From Costus lasius (lineage: Eukaryota > Streptophyta > Magnoliopsida > Zingiberales > Costaceae): DNA of 64,000 nt. The translations under genes and the position numbers were made by a program. The notes under the pieces were generated by a model, which did no database searches, was not told the DNA's origin, and saw only the letters and a program-made list of their open reading frames with translations. Below are positions 19,969-32,072 of this stretch, one piece after another (within the stretch, counting starts at the first letter, position 1; every line of letters starts with the position of its first letter). Location of the stretch: contig CM050450.1 of assembly GCA_027563935.2 (NCBI GenBank), forward strand, positions 29,809,439 to 29,873,438, written 5' to 3'.

Positions 19969-21856
19969 TGTTGGTGTATATGCCCTAGGACCTAGTTTTG
20001 GTCCATCTTTGTACTACTTGATATTGATAGTTATATATCTTTATGACATTGTCTTTATCCATGTTTGTTTACATCTGCGTTTATGTACTTACATGATAAG
20101 GTCCCTGGAGACATCTGTGCTCAAATAATTGTCCCCAGTCAATGTACCTGAGTGGATATGGGACAGCTCTGGTACTCATGAGACTGGTACATGGGATGGT
20201 TAGGCACAAGGTGCTAACGCAGACATATGAGTTTATCAGTGTTGAATATACTGGATAGACCCGCTGTGAGGCAATGACTTGGTGTCACAAGTCATCCTCA
20301 CAAGTGATAGGAGATGCATTGATCCCTTGACTTGAGGTCATTGGTCATTCTATATGGTTAGGGAAATGCTTTGATACAACCTAACACCTCGCTGTAGTTG
20401 GGAGGTAATAAAGGTTATCATTGAGCATGTCACGACCCATATGAGAAGGACAATGGACAGACAAAGGATTTGCCCCTTCCTAGGGAAGCATAATATCCAT
20501 AGAGCTCCTCTATGGTACTATGACTGAAAATGTATGGCCATACCCAGGTGAGAACCTGATTTAGTCATAGCCATGTGATTGGGTGAAAACAAGTGGTGAC
20601 ACACTTGTCCAATCGGATATCAGCTCGGCAAAGAGACTGTGATGCATCTGTACCTAGTTACGATGATGGGGATGTCGATGTCGATATCCATTCCAAAGAC
20701 CTGGGTAGCAGCGATGCACTGCTAGGTGCCACTCACTGCTTGTGGTGACCTTTGGTCAGCACTGCCAGCGTCAGAGGAATCTACAGGGTCGCACACCTTG
20801 ATGCTCGAGTTTTCATATTGATCGGTAGCCTTTAGATTGAGTTATTGGATAACTCGAATCAATTTTGGAGATTTCATCAGCGCCAATGGGCCTGATGACA
20901 TGGAAGAAACTTATTAGGGCAAACTTCCATTTTTGGCATATTGACTAATTTAACCATGGTTAAATTAGGCTCATTTGACCTTGGATTAAATTGGATTGGA
21001 TCCGATAACTTGGTTTATATGCATAATGGACTTTGGGCTAGGCCCATTGCTCAATTGGGCTCACTAATAAATTGTAATGAAGAGCTAAGAGGATTAAAGG
21101 GTATAATGGAGAGGAATTAATGGCATAGGTGCATGCAAGAATCCTAGTTGGACTAGGATTGGTGCCTAGTGCTAGATTGGTGTCTTTAGGAGGTTGATTT
21201 GGATTAGGAATTGGTCCCAATCACTTGAGATATTAATCTAGTTGTAATTGGCGCATGTGGGGGCTGAAATTAATCTATTAGAAGTCCTAATTGGATTAGG
21301 ACTTACGCCCAAACCAAATTATGCAAGCTCTCATGTTACCTTGACCTAGTCTTGGTGCATACATGAGAATTGTGCTTAATTGAAAATAGTTTGGGCACAT
21401 GTGGCTGGTGCTTGTTTAGGCAAGTTATTAGCACATGTAATTAAGGGTTTTAATCAAGTAATTAGATTAAACAAAACCCTAGATTAATTCCCTAATCGCC
21501 AACACTTTCCTAAGATACCCTAACTGCCTCTCCCCCTTATTTAAAGAGACCTAGCCGAACCCCTCTCACACACTTAACTTACTCCTTGGAGGCGTGAACA
21601 CTTGGAGGGGTGACGGCTTGGACTCTTGGGGCTTCTCTTCTTCCATCAAAGGGAGTGGGCAATCTTCATCCTTCTTCCTTGGCGCAAATAATGAACAAGG
21701 CTTGCGGCATCCCTTCTTCCTCCTTCTCCTAGGCGCATCTCCTCTTGGTGGTGGTGCTAGTAGCTTGGAGAGCTCCCCAAAGGCGACGATCTTCTTCCCG
21801 AGGCTAGCACCGGGCGAGGAAGAAGAAAGCTTGAGACATCCGTGTGTGTGAAACTG
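19969..21856 (+). repeat. Copia B1 3' LTR, truncated at its end
   Basis: Starts TGTTGGTGTATATGCCC, like the B2 5' LTR at 50317. The match runs through the palindrome GTATGGCCATAC (about 20530), CAGGGTCGCACACC (20787), and the GTGTGTGTGAAACTG segment near 21843, then stops about 220 bp short of the B2 LTR end. A TATA-like TTATTTAAAGAG at about 21538 matches the B2 TATA box in position but is degraded. Gypsy G1 DNA follows. Confidence 0.85.
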
Positions 21857-22634
21857 TAGAGAGAAGACTAGATCCTTGATGGGAGAGGGTAGAGCACGAT
21901 CCTCAGTGTCGAAACGATGGAGAAATTGAGCCAAAACAGTCCCATCGTCAAGAAAATCATCTGAAACCCTAGTTGTCACCCTTTCGCTTCGTTCTCCCCA
22001 ATCCCCTTCAAAATCATGTGATTCTAGTTCCAAATTGTTGGTTGCCAAGTTAGGAAGGTCTTTGTAAAATTTCATCAAATTCTACTCCAAGAATAGTAAG
22101 AAACGGATGAAAAACCGAACGGATGTCGAACAGGACGGGACGATGCATGGCCATGCTCGTGAACAGCTCGTCGAACTTCAATTTTTGGAAAAATAATTCT
22201 TCACGGCCATGTATGGGTTCACGGGTGTGCCCGTGAATGTTTTGTCAAGTTTTGAAAAAGTCAGCCGAACCCTTCACCGCTGTGCATGGATGCATGGGCA
22301 TGCCTATGAACGGCTTGACGTAGTCTGGGAAAGCAAACTCATACACGGCTGTGCATGGATGCACGGCCATGCCCGTGAAGAGCGTAGAAAATTCCGTTTG
22401 AGCTGAAATTTGACGTGTAGCTTTGTCTCATCATGAGGAATCATCCCAAATCTTTGGATCTTCCAAATTCTACCAATTTTAGGGCGAAATCCCTACATTT
22501 CAATGAAATCAAAGAAAAGTGAAGATTCTAAATAATATAAACTATTTAGGCAAATAAATGAGACAAAGTATGCATTTTACTCCAAAATAATAATAAAATT
22601 AAGCCACTATATATCATATATATGCATGATATCA
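21857..22634 (-). repeat. Gypsy G1 3' LTR, partial
   Basis: On the minus strand it starts TGATATCATGCATATA at 22634, as does the 5' LTR at 32072. The stretch 22009-22634 matches 31452-32072. It includes four CACGGCCATGCAT-type units at 60-75 bp spacing (22140-22385), including the perfect stem TTCACGGG/CCCGTGAA at about 22218-22237. The final segment toward 21857 does not match the other LTR, so one of the two is rearranged. Confidence 0.75.
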
Positions 22635-23560
22635 AAATACATCGGATTTAATGTTTTGCTTGTCCTCAAGCAATTGAATTGTCTAGAACACAATGTTGAA
22701 ATGGGATAGGAAATTTCAATCAAGTTAAATAAGTCCAGCAAGGTTGTAGTTTGGTCACAACAAGTCTCATGTTGTAATGCAGTCGAAAGCAAATTAAACC
22801 AAATATTACTAGTACAATCCATTAGAGTATACAAAGTTGACAATACCAAAAACCTTTATAGTGCATCTCACACAAATGATATCATTGATCAAACATTCAT
22901 AAAGCAAGTAGTTATACATCGAGCCTTGGGAAAGTAGATCGGTGCCACATAGTACCACATACGTGGCACCTTTTTTTTTAATTATCAAACAGTGCCAAGC
23001 TAGATGGCTGAGTAGCTTTGGTACCACTGTTGTTCTTATCGGGTAGGAGACAGTGCCAAGCTAGCTTTGGTACCACTGTCATATTCTATAATTATGCTAA
23101 GAACAGTGCCAAGTGAAAGTACAAGGTACAATGTATAGTTACACTTCGGTACCACTGTTGATATTTTTGATTCCCATGATAAAATGTACAAATAAGTATG
23201 AAATTATAAAGCAAGATGTAATCAATCACTACACGTGAGATTCATATCAAGGTTAAGGTGAAGTAACAAACACACTCTTTAGGAGCATAAAAGTAATGAA
23301 TCGAGTTAATTACATTAGTCAATCGCATTAAACCAAAGAGCCAAATGTGTAAACCGCAACCCATATAGACTTCTAAAAACAGTTAAAATTCCCATCCCAA
23401 ACCATTGAAGTATTCATAGAGCAACGCAATTCCAAAGACAAAGCGAAAATCATAAAGAGGGGGGGGGGGGGGTGGGCAAGACATTTAAGATGTTGATAGA
23501 GCTGAAAAAGCAAAGGCAAGCAAAAAGTGAAATAACAAAATAACTAGGTAGAACTAAAAA
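22635..23560 (-). other. Gypsy G1 3' untranslated region with hairpins
   Basis: Between the 3' ORF and the 3' LTR. Contains the inverted pair GGTGCCAC/GTGGCACC (about 22941-22970) and three units of ACAGTGCCAAG paired with GGTACCACTGT between 22989 and 23158. A run of 14 G lies at 23459-23472 on the plus strand. Near 22660-22680 the minus strand reads CTTGAGGACAAGC, a phrase common before the 3' LTR of such elements. No coding frame supported. Confidence 0.65.
22935..23165. repeat. Tandem hairpins, ACAGTGCC...GGTACCACTGT
   Basis: Three successive stem-loops at roughly 22989-23032, 23050-23080 and 23103-23157 with arms ACAGTGCCAAGC and GCTTTGGTACCACTGT or close variants, and one more palindrome GTGCCACATAG...GTGGCAC before them. 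Unit spacing is about 55-60 bp. Confidence 0.7.
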
Positions 23561-24821
23561 AAACATGAACGAAACTACTGGAAACATAGAAAACTGACCA
23601 AGTGATGGTAAAACAATGATGATATCCCCAGCTCGATGCAATCGCTGCTGAAGCTCCTGAACAGACTCCTAATGGAAGACTGGATCCGTCCTTGGCGTCT
23701 TACTTCAGCCTCAAGGTCGCGAAGCTGATCAAACCCTTCATTGATGATAAGATGGGTCTCTTGTTGGGCGTCCCGGACAAATCTGATCATCGCCTCCATG
23801 CGGTCCAACTAGGTGGTAGGTCGCTGAGAAGGGGGCGGTGGTGTAGTCTCAAGAGGAACGTCATGATCCTTGACTGCCTTCACCCTCCAATTCCACTGCT
23901 CACGGACTGTGATGCATGCAGAATTTGGCAGTGGTTGCTTGACATCACTCCCAGGGAATAGCAGACTGTAAAGTTCTCCTTCCTCGACTATCATTCAAAT
24001 TGAGATGCAGGAGTCAAGGTCATGCTAGGAGTTCCCACGAGCTTGCTCCATATGATAGGGCTGGATCCCTATCGCATGAGCAAGTGGGGTAAGAAGTCCC
24101 CCGAGAGCAATGGCACCTTTTGGCGCCCTAGAAACTTTCTGGAGTTGCCTAGCAAAGTAAAGGCTATGTTGAGGCAGTTTCCATGCAGCATGAACTCAGA
24201 GGCTCCCATAAGACCATCAGACTCCCCTCAGCCAAAGATAGTATGTGCAAGAACTCAATGCACATACTTTAGAACTGGGTTGCCGAGGACCATGGCTCTG
24301 GCTATCCTAGTATCGAAAGGCCGGGCACCGGTGAGAAGCTCCCAGAAAGTGTTGGCATCGAACTGATTTGGGATCAGCTGTGTCCCGTCAGTAGGAAATC
24401 CATATATCTGATTCAACTTCGATAAAGTAAGCACAAACTCCGTGTTGTTGAGGCGGAAAGATAAACTGCCATCATCATCATTGGTGTGGATGTTGGCGTG
24501 AAACTCCATGGATGATAGAATTTCCAGCACGATAGGTATGTACATGGGATATGTAATAGTGAAAAATTGATCCCACCCCACAAGTTGGAAGAGCCACTAA
24601 ACATCTTTATGAAAGCCTAGTGTATTCAACGTTGCATGATCAAGATATTTGGTGGTGATCACTTGCCAGCGAGTTAATGCATTCAGCTTGGCCAACTGCT
24701 TAGGATCATGGCAGATGATGCCGTAAGGCATAGGTGGCACAGCAGGAGCCGGTTGTTGCTCGGCAGCAGCAGTGGAGGAGGAAGCATGACGCTTGGAGGT
24801 CACCTGCTTGCATCGAGACAC
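23560..24821 (-). pseudogene. Gypsy G1 Athila-type 3' ORF
   Basis: Reads from MSRCKQVTSKRHASS at 24821. Recognisable blocks: LTRWQVITTKYLDHATLNTLG, then GWDQFFTITYPMYIPIVLEI, LSFRLNNTEFVLTLSKLNQI, YGFPTDGTQL, a DTRIARAMVL segment and a C-terminal MEAMIRFVRDAQQETH region. This pattern resembles the Athila ORF-1 type protein (recalled, not searched). Its biochemical role is unknown. Stops interrupt it at about 24597, 24255, 23995 and 23809. It lies after integrase in the same direction, the place of env-like genes in Athila elements; I see no clear transmembrane or signal segment, so I do not call it env. Confidence 0.65.
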
Positions 24822-24849
24822 GTTGGTGGCGTGAAAACTGATGGGAAAT

Positions 24850-25430
24850 GACCAGAAGGTTGGGGTGAGTCATTGGAGACGTCAGCAGTGAAGAGGCGAG
24901 GTCGGTGGCGACAGATCTGTAGGCGACGAAAATCATGGAAATGGCGGATCGGCGTCGGAAAGCACTAATTGGCACTAGAAATTTGTGGGAAAGATTCGCC
25001 GGAGCCTGAAGAAGACAGCGGTGGGTCACTTGAGGTCGATCGAGTGCCGGAGGTGGCGGATTGGAGCGGCGGTGGTGCGTTAGGGTTTCTTGCACGGGTG
25101 TGTAAGAGGGCGTGTATGCAACATCCTTTTAAAGCAAAAGCGTGCACGACCGTGAAGGCGTGCATGGTCCAGCCTGTGCGAGCCTCTGCTCTGAATTGAC
25201 ACGAATGTCACTTATGCGTCACGGCCGTGCATCCCTTCACACCCCTGCCAGTGAAAGCTTCAGTGTGCTGGCAGAAAATATTACGAGACATTCACGGCCG
25301 TGCAAGGATGAACACCCCAGCCCATGAATGCTTCGGTGCTCTCTCGGACAAGTGTGATGAACCGTTCACGACCGTGCATGCATGCACAGGTGCGACAGTG
25401 AATGGCTCATAAGTACTTGAAAAATTCCAG
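24850..25430 (-). promoter_or_regulatory. LTR-like repeat module upstream of the G1 3' ORF
   Basis: In the gap between integrase and the 3' ORF are four CACGGCCGTGCAT-like units (starting near 25147, 25221, 25294 and 25366; about 73 bp apart) of the same consensus as the array in the G1 LTRs. On the minus strand they are followed by TTTTAAAAGG (about 25125) and then by a leader with AAACCCTAA and GCCGCC stretches as in LTR transcribed regions. It may be an internal promoter for the 3' ORF; this is inference. Confidence 0.45.
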
Positions 25431-25524
25431 AAAAATTACCATCAGCAGGGTACAACTTAGAAAGCATAAATATAAAAGAAAATTTAAAAACTATAAAGTC
25501 TAAGTAACAAAAATAAATAAAAAA

Positions 25525-28500
25525 CTATAAGTCTAAACAAGAGGTTGGGTTGCCTCCCAATGAGCGCTTTTTTAAGGTCACTAGCTTGACCATAGAAGAG
25601 TGCCATGGTGTTTCCATAGATGGGGGATCGTGGATCCGCAAGGAGTTGCCCTTCGCAATGATGTCACTTTCAAAATAGAGTTTAAGCCATTGACCATTCA
25701 CTTTAAAATTTCCAATTCGCTGGCTCCAAATTTCAACAGGTCCATAGGAGAAGACTCTTTTCACAATAAATGGTCCAGACCATCGAGTTCTTAACTTTCC
25801 AGGGAAAAGCTTCAAGCAGGAATTAAATAGAAGAACTTGATTGCCCTCATGAATACTCTTAGAAACAATATGTTTATCATGCCATCTCTTTGTTTGTTCC
25901 ATGTAGATCTTTGTATTTTCATAAGCAGAGGGGCGGATTTCATCAAGCTCATTGAGTTGAAGCCTTCTGGTCTCACCAGCACTGTGGAGGTAATAGTTCA
26001 GCTTTTTAACTGCCTAGTAGGTTCTATGCTCAACCTCGACAGGCAGATGGCAAGACTTGCCATATACAAGTTGGTAGGGAGACATTCCTAGGGGAGTTTT
26101 GAAGGCTGTTCTATAAGCCCAAAGCGCATCATCGAGTTTCAGTGACTAGTCAGTCCGTGAAAGGTTAACTATCTTCTGCAAAATGTTCTTTATCTCCATG
26201 TTTGAGACTTTGACTTCCCCACTAGTCTGTGCGTGATAAGGAGTCACAACTTTGGAATTCACCCCATACTTCTTTAACAAGGATGCTAGCTTATGATTTA
26301 GAAAATGGGAGCCCCTGTCATTGATCAATGCATGCAGTATGCCAAATCTAGGGAAAATAGTGCGCTTAAGCATTTTGGTTACTTCTCTAGCATCTGAGGT
26401 GTGCTCGGCTAAGGCTTCCACCCACTTGGAGACATAATCTACAGCAACCAGCATAAATCGATGTCCACATGATGATGGGAACGGTCCCATAAAGTCAATT
26501 CCCCATAGTCGAAGATCTCTAACTCTAGAATGTTGTTTAATGGAAGCTCGTCTCGTTTTGAAATATTCCCCGACCGCTGACATTGATCACAGTGGGTGAT
26601 AAATCGCCAGGCATCATGGAAAATAGTGGGCCAGTAAAGACTGGATTGTAGTACTTTGAAGGCTGTCTTTGAAGCACTAGCATGGCCCTCGTAAGGTGAC
26701 GAGTGGTAGTGATATAAAACATTCTGGATCTCTTCTTCGGGTATGCAGTGCCTGAATAAACCATCGGCACATCGCCGAAATAACAAAGGGTCATCCCAAT
26801 AATAATATTTGACATTATGCAGGAATCTTTTCTTTTGCTGCCATGAAAGATCAGAAGGAAGGATATTAGATACCAAATAATTAACAAAATCAGCGTACTA
26901 GGGTGCTTCAATTCCTGTTAAAGCTAAAAGTTGTTCACCGGTAAAATAATCGTTAATGTCCAGGTGGCAGTCTTTCTCGTCTTTCTCAGAGTTTGGTAAT
27001 CGTGATAAATGACCAGCCACTACATTCTCCGAACCTTTCTTGTCACAGATTTCTTGATCAAATTCTTGGAGTAAGAAGATTCAGTGAATTAATCGTGGCT
27101 TCGTGTCTTTCTTAGCTATAAGGTACCTGATAGCAGCGTGGTCAGTGTAAACAATTACTTTTGAATCAATAACATAGGATCTAAATTTATCAAAAGCAAA
27201 GATATAGCGAGAAGCTCTTTTTTCGTGGTAGCATTATTGATCTGAGCTTCGTTCAGGGTTCAGCTAGTGTAGTAGATGGTATGTAGTTTGTTGTCCTTTT
27301 GTTGTCCTAGGACCTCTCCGACTGCAAAATCACTGGTGTCACACATAAGTTCGAACGGAAGAGACCAATCTAGTGGCTGCATGATAGGGGCTGAAATCAA
27401 AGCCTTCTTTAATTTTTTGAAAGATGCCATGCAGTCCTGATAAAAAAAGAAAGAAACATCCTTAGTAAGCAGATTAGTCAAAGGTCTAACAACTTTAGAG
27501 AAGACTTCTATAAAACGATGATAAAAGCTAGCATGCCCAAGGAAACTTCTAACTCCCTTTTTAGAAGAAAGTGGGGGTATCTTTTCAATGGCGTCAACTT
27601 TAGACTTGTCCACCTCGATGCCACGCTCTGAGATTAAGTGGCCGAGCATTATTCCTTCACGTACCATAAAATGACACTTCTCCCAATTTAAAACCAAGTT
27701 GACTTCCTCACATCTCTACAACACCTTAGAGAGGTTAGCAAGACACATATCAAAAGAAGTACCATAGACTAAGAAATCATCCATGAAAACATCCATTATA
27801 TTCTCAATGAATTCAGAAAAATTGAAACCATGCATCCCTAAAATGTGGCGGGGGCGTTGCACAACCCAAATGGCATTCGGCGATAGGCAAATGTCCCGTA
27901 GGGATAGGTGAAAGTAGTCTTTTCTTGATCCTCTGGATGAACAGGGATCTGGAAAAATCCTAAGAAGCCATCAAGGAAACAAAAGCGCGAGTTCTTTGCT
28001 AGCCGCTCCAACATTTGGTCGATGAAGGGAAGTGGGTAGTGATCCTTGCACGTGGCTTTATTTAGCTTCTTGTAGGCTATGCACACGTGTCATCCAGTCA
28101 CCGTACGGGTCGGGATAAGCTTGTTGTCCTCGTTCTTGACCACAGTGACTCCACCTTTCTTGGGCATAATGTGCATAGGGCTTACCCATTCGCTGTCTGA
28201 TATTGGGTAAATGACCCCCACATCAATTAGCTTCAATATCTCCTTCTTGACCACTTCTTTCATATTATGGTTCAAGCGGCATTGAAACTCCACTGAAGCT
28301 TTACTGTCGTTCTCCAGAAAGATCCTGTTCATGCAAAACGATGGATTAATACCCTTGATATCTTCTAATGAATACCCAATTACCTGTTTATGGAGGTGCA
28401 GTTCATTTAGTAGTTTCTCAGTTTCTCTAGCATTTAAATTAGCACTAATTATCATAGGACGAGTTGAGTTAGCATCGAGAAATCCATACTTAAGATTATC

Positions 28501-28600
28501 AGGGAGGGGGTTTGAATTCCAACTCCTTCTTCTCAGATGAGTTGGATTTAACCTCACCAAGACTCTCAAATTGTAATTTTCTGAATCATTCATTGGGGGC
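25525..28600 (-). pseudogene. Gypsy G1 pol: RT, RNase H, integrase (broken)
   Basis: RT N-terminal region at 28593-28090 (WVSPMHIMPKKGG), then CIAYKKLNKAT, FFQIPVHPEDQEKTTF, MPFGLCNAPATF, catalytic FMDDFLVYG near 27772-27798, followed by HLISERGIEVDKSKV, the RNase H domain ([22 protein letters not shown]), integrase zinc domain ([10 protein letters not shown]), core [10 protein letters not shown] with NDRGSHF, and a C-terminal VLLFNSCLKLFPGKL segment. Breaks: TGA for Trp at about 28087, a TAG and frameshift at about 27838, stops near 27720, 27257, 27090 and 26900, and a frameshift near 26500-26560. CIDY reads CIAY. Clearly non-functional. Confidence 0.9.
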
Positions 28601-28739
28601 GGTCCCCAAACTTTTTACTTGGTCTTGTGATTCATTCGTATCATCCTCATGTCCATCATTCAGCAAGCAAACCTCCAGGTGGTCATCAATGGTTGGTGAG
28701 GCAAGTTTAATGTCATCTTTGATTGTGTCTATGCTGCAA

Positions 28740-29520
28740 CAAGATCCTATAAAAGATGGTTTTTAAGAGTGGAAGACAAGTCAAATTCTAATTTTTCTTC
28801 ACCAATATTCAATGCCAATTTTCCATTTTTCATGTCGATCATGGCGCCAGTAGTTGTGAGAAAGGGACGTCCAAGGATGAGGGGTAGTCATGCATCTTCA
28901 TCTCTAGCACCACAAAGTCTGTAGGGATGAAAAAGTCTCCAACCTTTATTAGCACATCCTCAATGATCCCAACTAGTCGGCGCACTGATTAGTCGGCCAG
29001 CTGAATAGATATGGAAGTTGGCTTCATCTCACCCATATCAAACTTCCTACAAATAGACAATGGAATTAGGCTAACACTAGCCTCTAAATCACATAGAGAT
29101 TTATCAAAAGGCATATTTCCAATTTGACATGGAATGGAAAAACTCCCAGGGTCTTTTAGTTTGGTTGGAAGCTTATTCTGGATGATGGCACTACATTCTT
29201 CTATGAGAGCAACTGTTCCTTGGTCCTCAATCTTTCGCTTGTTAGATAGGATATCCTTTAAGAATTTGGTATACGCTGGCATCTGCGAAAGAGCATTAGT
29301 AAAGGGAATATTGATATAGAGCTTTTTTAATACCTCAAAAAATTTTCCAAACTGTCGGTCCAATTTTGCCTTAGCCAGGCACTGAGGGAAAGGGATGGGC
29401 AGTTTGTATGGTGGGGGTGGAATGTAGACTTGCTCCTTCGGTGCTCAGGGTCAATGGGTGAATTTTTATCAGGTGAAAGTTTTTCGAGCGAAGCTTGCAC
29501 TGTGCTTTCCTTAGGCTCGA
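28740..29520 (-). pseudogene. Gypsy G1 protease region
   Basis: From 29363: MDRQFGKFFEVLKKLYINIP, FTNALSQMPAYTKFLKDILS, ECSAIIQNKLPTKLKDPGSF, then the aspartic protease motif, here CDLEASVSLIP where DLGAS is usual: the Gly after the catalytic Asp-Leu is replaced by Glu. The match continues after a stop near 28988 (RRLVGIIEDVLIKVG). The same block in G2 (48280-48494) allows direct comparison. Confidence 0.85.
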
Positions 29521-29539
29521 GCATCTTTGGATCTTCTAA

Positions 29540-30900
29540 TTGGATTCCACTTCATGTTGTGATTACATTACAGTGCTCATTGGGGTTGACTTCATCTTGA
29601 TTCCTAGAGGATGCATCGACTTGTCGAGTGAGCTGAGTAATTTGATCTTCAAGGGTCTTCGAGTGTGTGGACATGGAGTCCACTTTCAGGTTTAGCTGGC
29701 GAATAGACTCATTAGCTTCAACTTGTTGCTTAATCTGCATTGCAAGGAACTTTTCCAACATCAACTCTAGACTCGACCTATGAGGTGGTTCTGGGTCTCT
29801 CTAATTGACAACTGGGTGTTGTATTCCATGAGGAGGCCTGAAATTTGAAGAAAAATTTGGGTTAGCAAAATTTGCAAGAGGGACTTGCCCTTGGTTTGAC
29901 CCATAGGAGAAATTCAGGTGATTTCTCCATTCTGGGTTATATGGGCTCGAATAGGTATCGTTCTGATTTCTGTAGTTCTTAGTAACATTGACTTGTTTAG
30001 ATGGGGCGCTCAAGATGTGGTAGTCATTAGCAGAATGTCCTGTCACTTCAAAACATCACAAGTCATAGAGTTAGAAGTAGAAATATTCATAGAATCAAGC
30101 TTAGATAAAAGTGAATCTACTTTTGCTACTAGGGAATTAATCATGTTCATGTCAAACTTCCCTGAATTTCAAACTGGCTGGCTTCTCTCTCTAGACCACT
30201 GATAATGATTGAGGGCCATGTCCTTAATTAACTCCATAGAATCATCATAGTTTTTGTTCATAAGTGCCCCACCAGCAGCAGCATCTACATAAAGTCTAGT
30301 CTGATACAATAAACATTGTAAAAAGTATGAATGATTACCCATTTCTCTAGACCATGGTGTGGGCACATGCGCAATAATTCCTTGAACCAGTCCCATGATT
30401 CATATAGGGATTCTCTATCTCGTTGGGCAAAGTTTGTGATTTGATTTCTTAGTTGGGCTGTTTTGAGAGGTGGAAAATATTTTGACAAAAAGGCCTGTGA
30501 TAGCTGATCCCACATCATGATGGAGCCCTGCGGTAGAGATTGTAACCATGCTCTGGCTCGGTCCCTGATTGAAAAAGGGAAAAGTCTTAGTTTAATAGCA
30601 TCAGGGGGAGCGCCATTAATTTTAAGAGTGCCACAACATTTTAGGAAAATAGAAAGATGAAGGTTAGGATCTTTTGTTGCTGCTCCACTAAATTGGTTTT
30701 GTTGCACCATCTGCACTAAAGACGGCTTGATCTCAAAGTTGTTAGCTTCAATAGCCGGTTGTGAGATACTCGAGTACACACCAGAGATGGTGGGTGCTGC
30801 AAAGTCCTTAAGAGGGCGATTTGCCTTCAAGCTTTAACCTCTTTAAATTTCTGCGAATCAGCTGAAAAGTACGCTCTATCTCTGGGTCAACAGGTATATG
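29540..30900 (-). pseudogene. Gypsy G1 gag
   Basis: Capsid-type retrotransposon gag: NFEIKPSLVQMVQQNQFSGA, KDPNLHLSIFLKCCGTLKIN, IKLRLFPFSIRDRARAWLQS, LRNQITNFAQRDRESLYESW, MCPHHGLEKW. A one-base loss after TFYN (about 30320) shifts the frame; the protein resumes as YQTRLYVDAAAGGALMNKN. A degenerate knuckle (TGHSANDYH, about 30030) and a coiled-coil-like LEDQITQLTRQVD segment follow. N-terminal VDPEIERTFQ is in another frame near 30870. The G2 gag (46585-47922) is its homologue. Confidence 0.88.
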
Positions 30901-31096
30901 TTTCCCTGTTCGAAGAGTGTTCCTGGGCAAAAACAAGTACCTCGACAAAAGAAATTAGTAGCAATAGCATCAAATAGAACTTACTACTAAAACAGAAAGC
31001 GAATAAATAGTAAATAAACAGAATAAAAAGAAAATAAAAATCTAACTAAACCTAGTCTATCAATTTCCTGATTGTGTTAATATTAGCATACCTAAT

Positions 31097-31117
31097 CCCC
31101 AACAACGGTGCCAAAAA
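31097..31117 (-). promoter_or_regulatory. Primer-binding region of gypsy G1 (degenerate)
   Basis: On the minus strand TTTTTGGCACCGTTGTTGGG, a decayed form of the TGGCGCCGTTGCCGGGG motif that follows the 5' LTR in many Athila/Tat elements. It marks the inner edge of the 5' LTR at about 31121. Confidence 0.65.
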
Positions 31118-31120
31118 CTT

Positions 31121-32072
31121 CGTAGGTTCGTACCGCAAGTGCATGGTCTATCACGTAATAAGACAGTATCGATCCCATAGGGACTAGGGGTCAAGTACTA
31201 ACTAATCAGTTAATTCATAGCTAGGTGTTGAAATAAATGTAGGAGTATCACTAAAATCCTAATGCAAGAAAGTGAACTAAACAAGTCTAAGGCAGAGTAA
31301 GGAACAAGCTGGTTGTGAAAATATTAAGAGAGAATTGGGGTTTTGGGTTTTACCACACTGAACAACGATAGAGAGATAGTGCTATTGTTTGAAGTTGTTT
31401 AACCTAAGTTCTTAAGGTAATCCTTCCTAAGGTGCAGACGCGATCCCTCTTAGTAAATCATGTGATTCTAGTCCTAAATTATCGGTTGCCAAGTTAGGAA
31501 GGTCTCCGTAAAATTTCAGCAAATTCCACTCCAAGAATAGTAAGAAATAGATGAAAAACCGAATGGATGTTGAACAGGGCGGGACGATGCACGGCCATGC
31601 ATGGATGAACGGCCATGCCCGTGAACGGCTCGGCGAACTTCAATTTCTAGAAAAATAACTCTTCATGGTCATGTATGGGTTCACGGGTGTGCCCATGAAC
31701 ATTTAGTCGAGTTCTGAAAAAGTTGGCCGAACCCTTTACAGTCGTGCATGAATGCATGGGCATGCCTATGAACGGCTCGGCACAGTTTGGGAAAGTAGGC
31801 TCATACATGCTCGTGAAGAGCGTAGAAAACTCTATTTGAGCTGAAATTTGACGTGTAGCTTCGTCTCATCATAAGGAATCATCCCATATCTTCATATATT
31901 CTAAATTCCACCAATTTTAGGGCGAAATCCCTATATTTGAATGAAACCAAGGAAAAGTGAAGATTGTGAATAATATAAAACATTTAGGCAAATAAATGAG
32001 ACAAAGTATGCATTTAACTCCAAAATAATAATAAAATTAAGCCATGATATATCATATATATGCATGATATCA
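31121..32072 (-). repeat. Gypsy G1 5' LTR
   Basis: Minus strand start TGATATCATGCATATA at 32072. The palindrome array lies at 31575-31815 (about 255-500 bp into the LTR) and the block GAAGCTACACGTCAAATTTC at about 31846-31866 precedes it. The end shows the usual gypsy phrase CCTATGGGATCGATAC and CACTTGCGGTAC. The 3' end is worn, with no clean CA. Confidence 0.75.

Larger units (their letters stand above)
21857..32072 (-). mobile_element. Gypsy G1, Athila-like element, decayed
   Basis: Reverse-strand Ty3/gypsy element. Reading from right: 5' LTR (about 31121-32072), tRNA-Asp-like primer site region, gag, protease, RT, RNase H, integrase (pol order of gypsy), then a further ORF and the 3' LTR (about 21857-22634). 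The extra ORF after integrase and the gag type point to the Athila/Tat group (inference from recalled family features). Every reading frame carries stops or frameshifts. Left end is ragged: neither G1 LTR end nor B1 LTR end is complete at 21857. Confidence 0.85.

Noticed and set aside
21566..22078. 170-codon minus-strand frame
   Set aside because: It spans the junction of copia B1 LTR and gypsy G1 LTR, so it is a chance chimera.
23459..23472. Run of 14 G as a polypurine tract
   Set aside because: G1 is on the minus strand, where this is a C run, and it is about 825 bp from the LTR. A low-complexity run or sequencing artefact is more likely.
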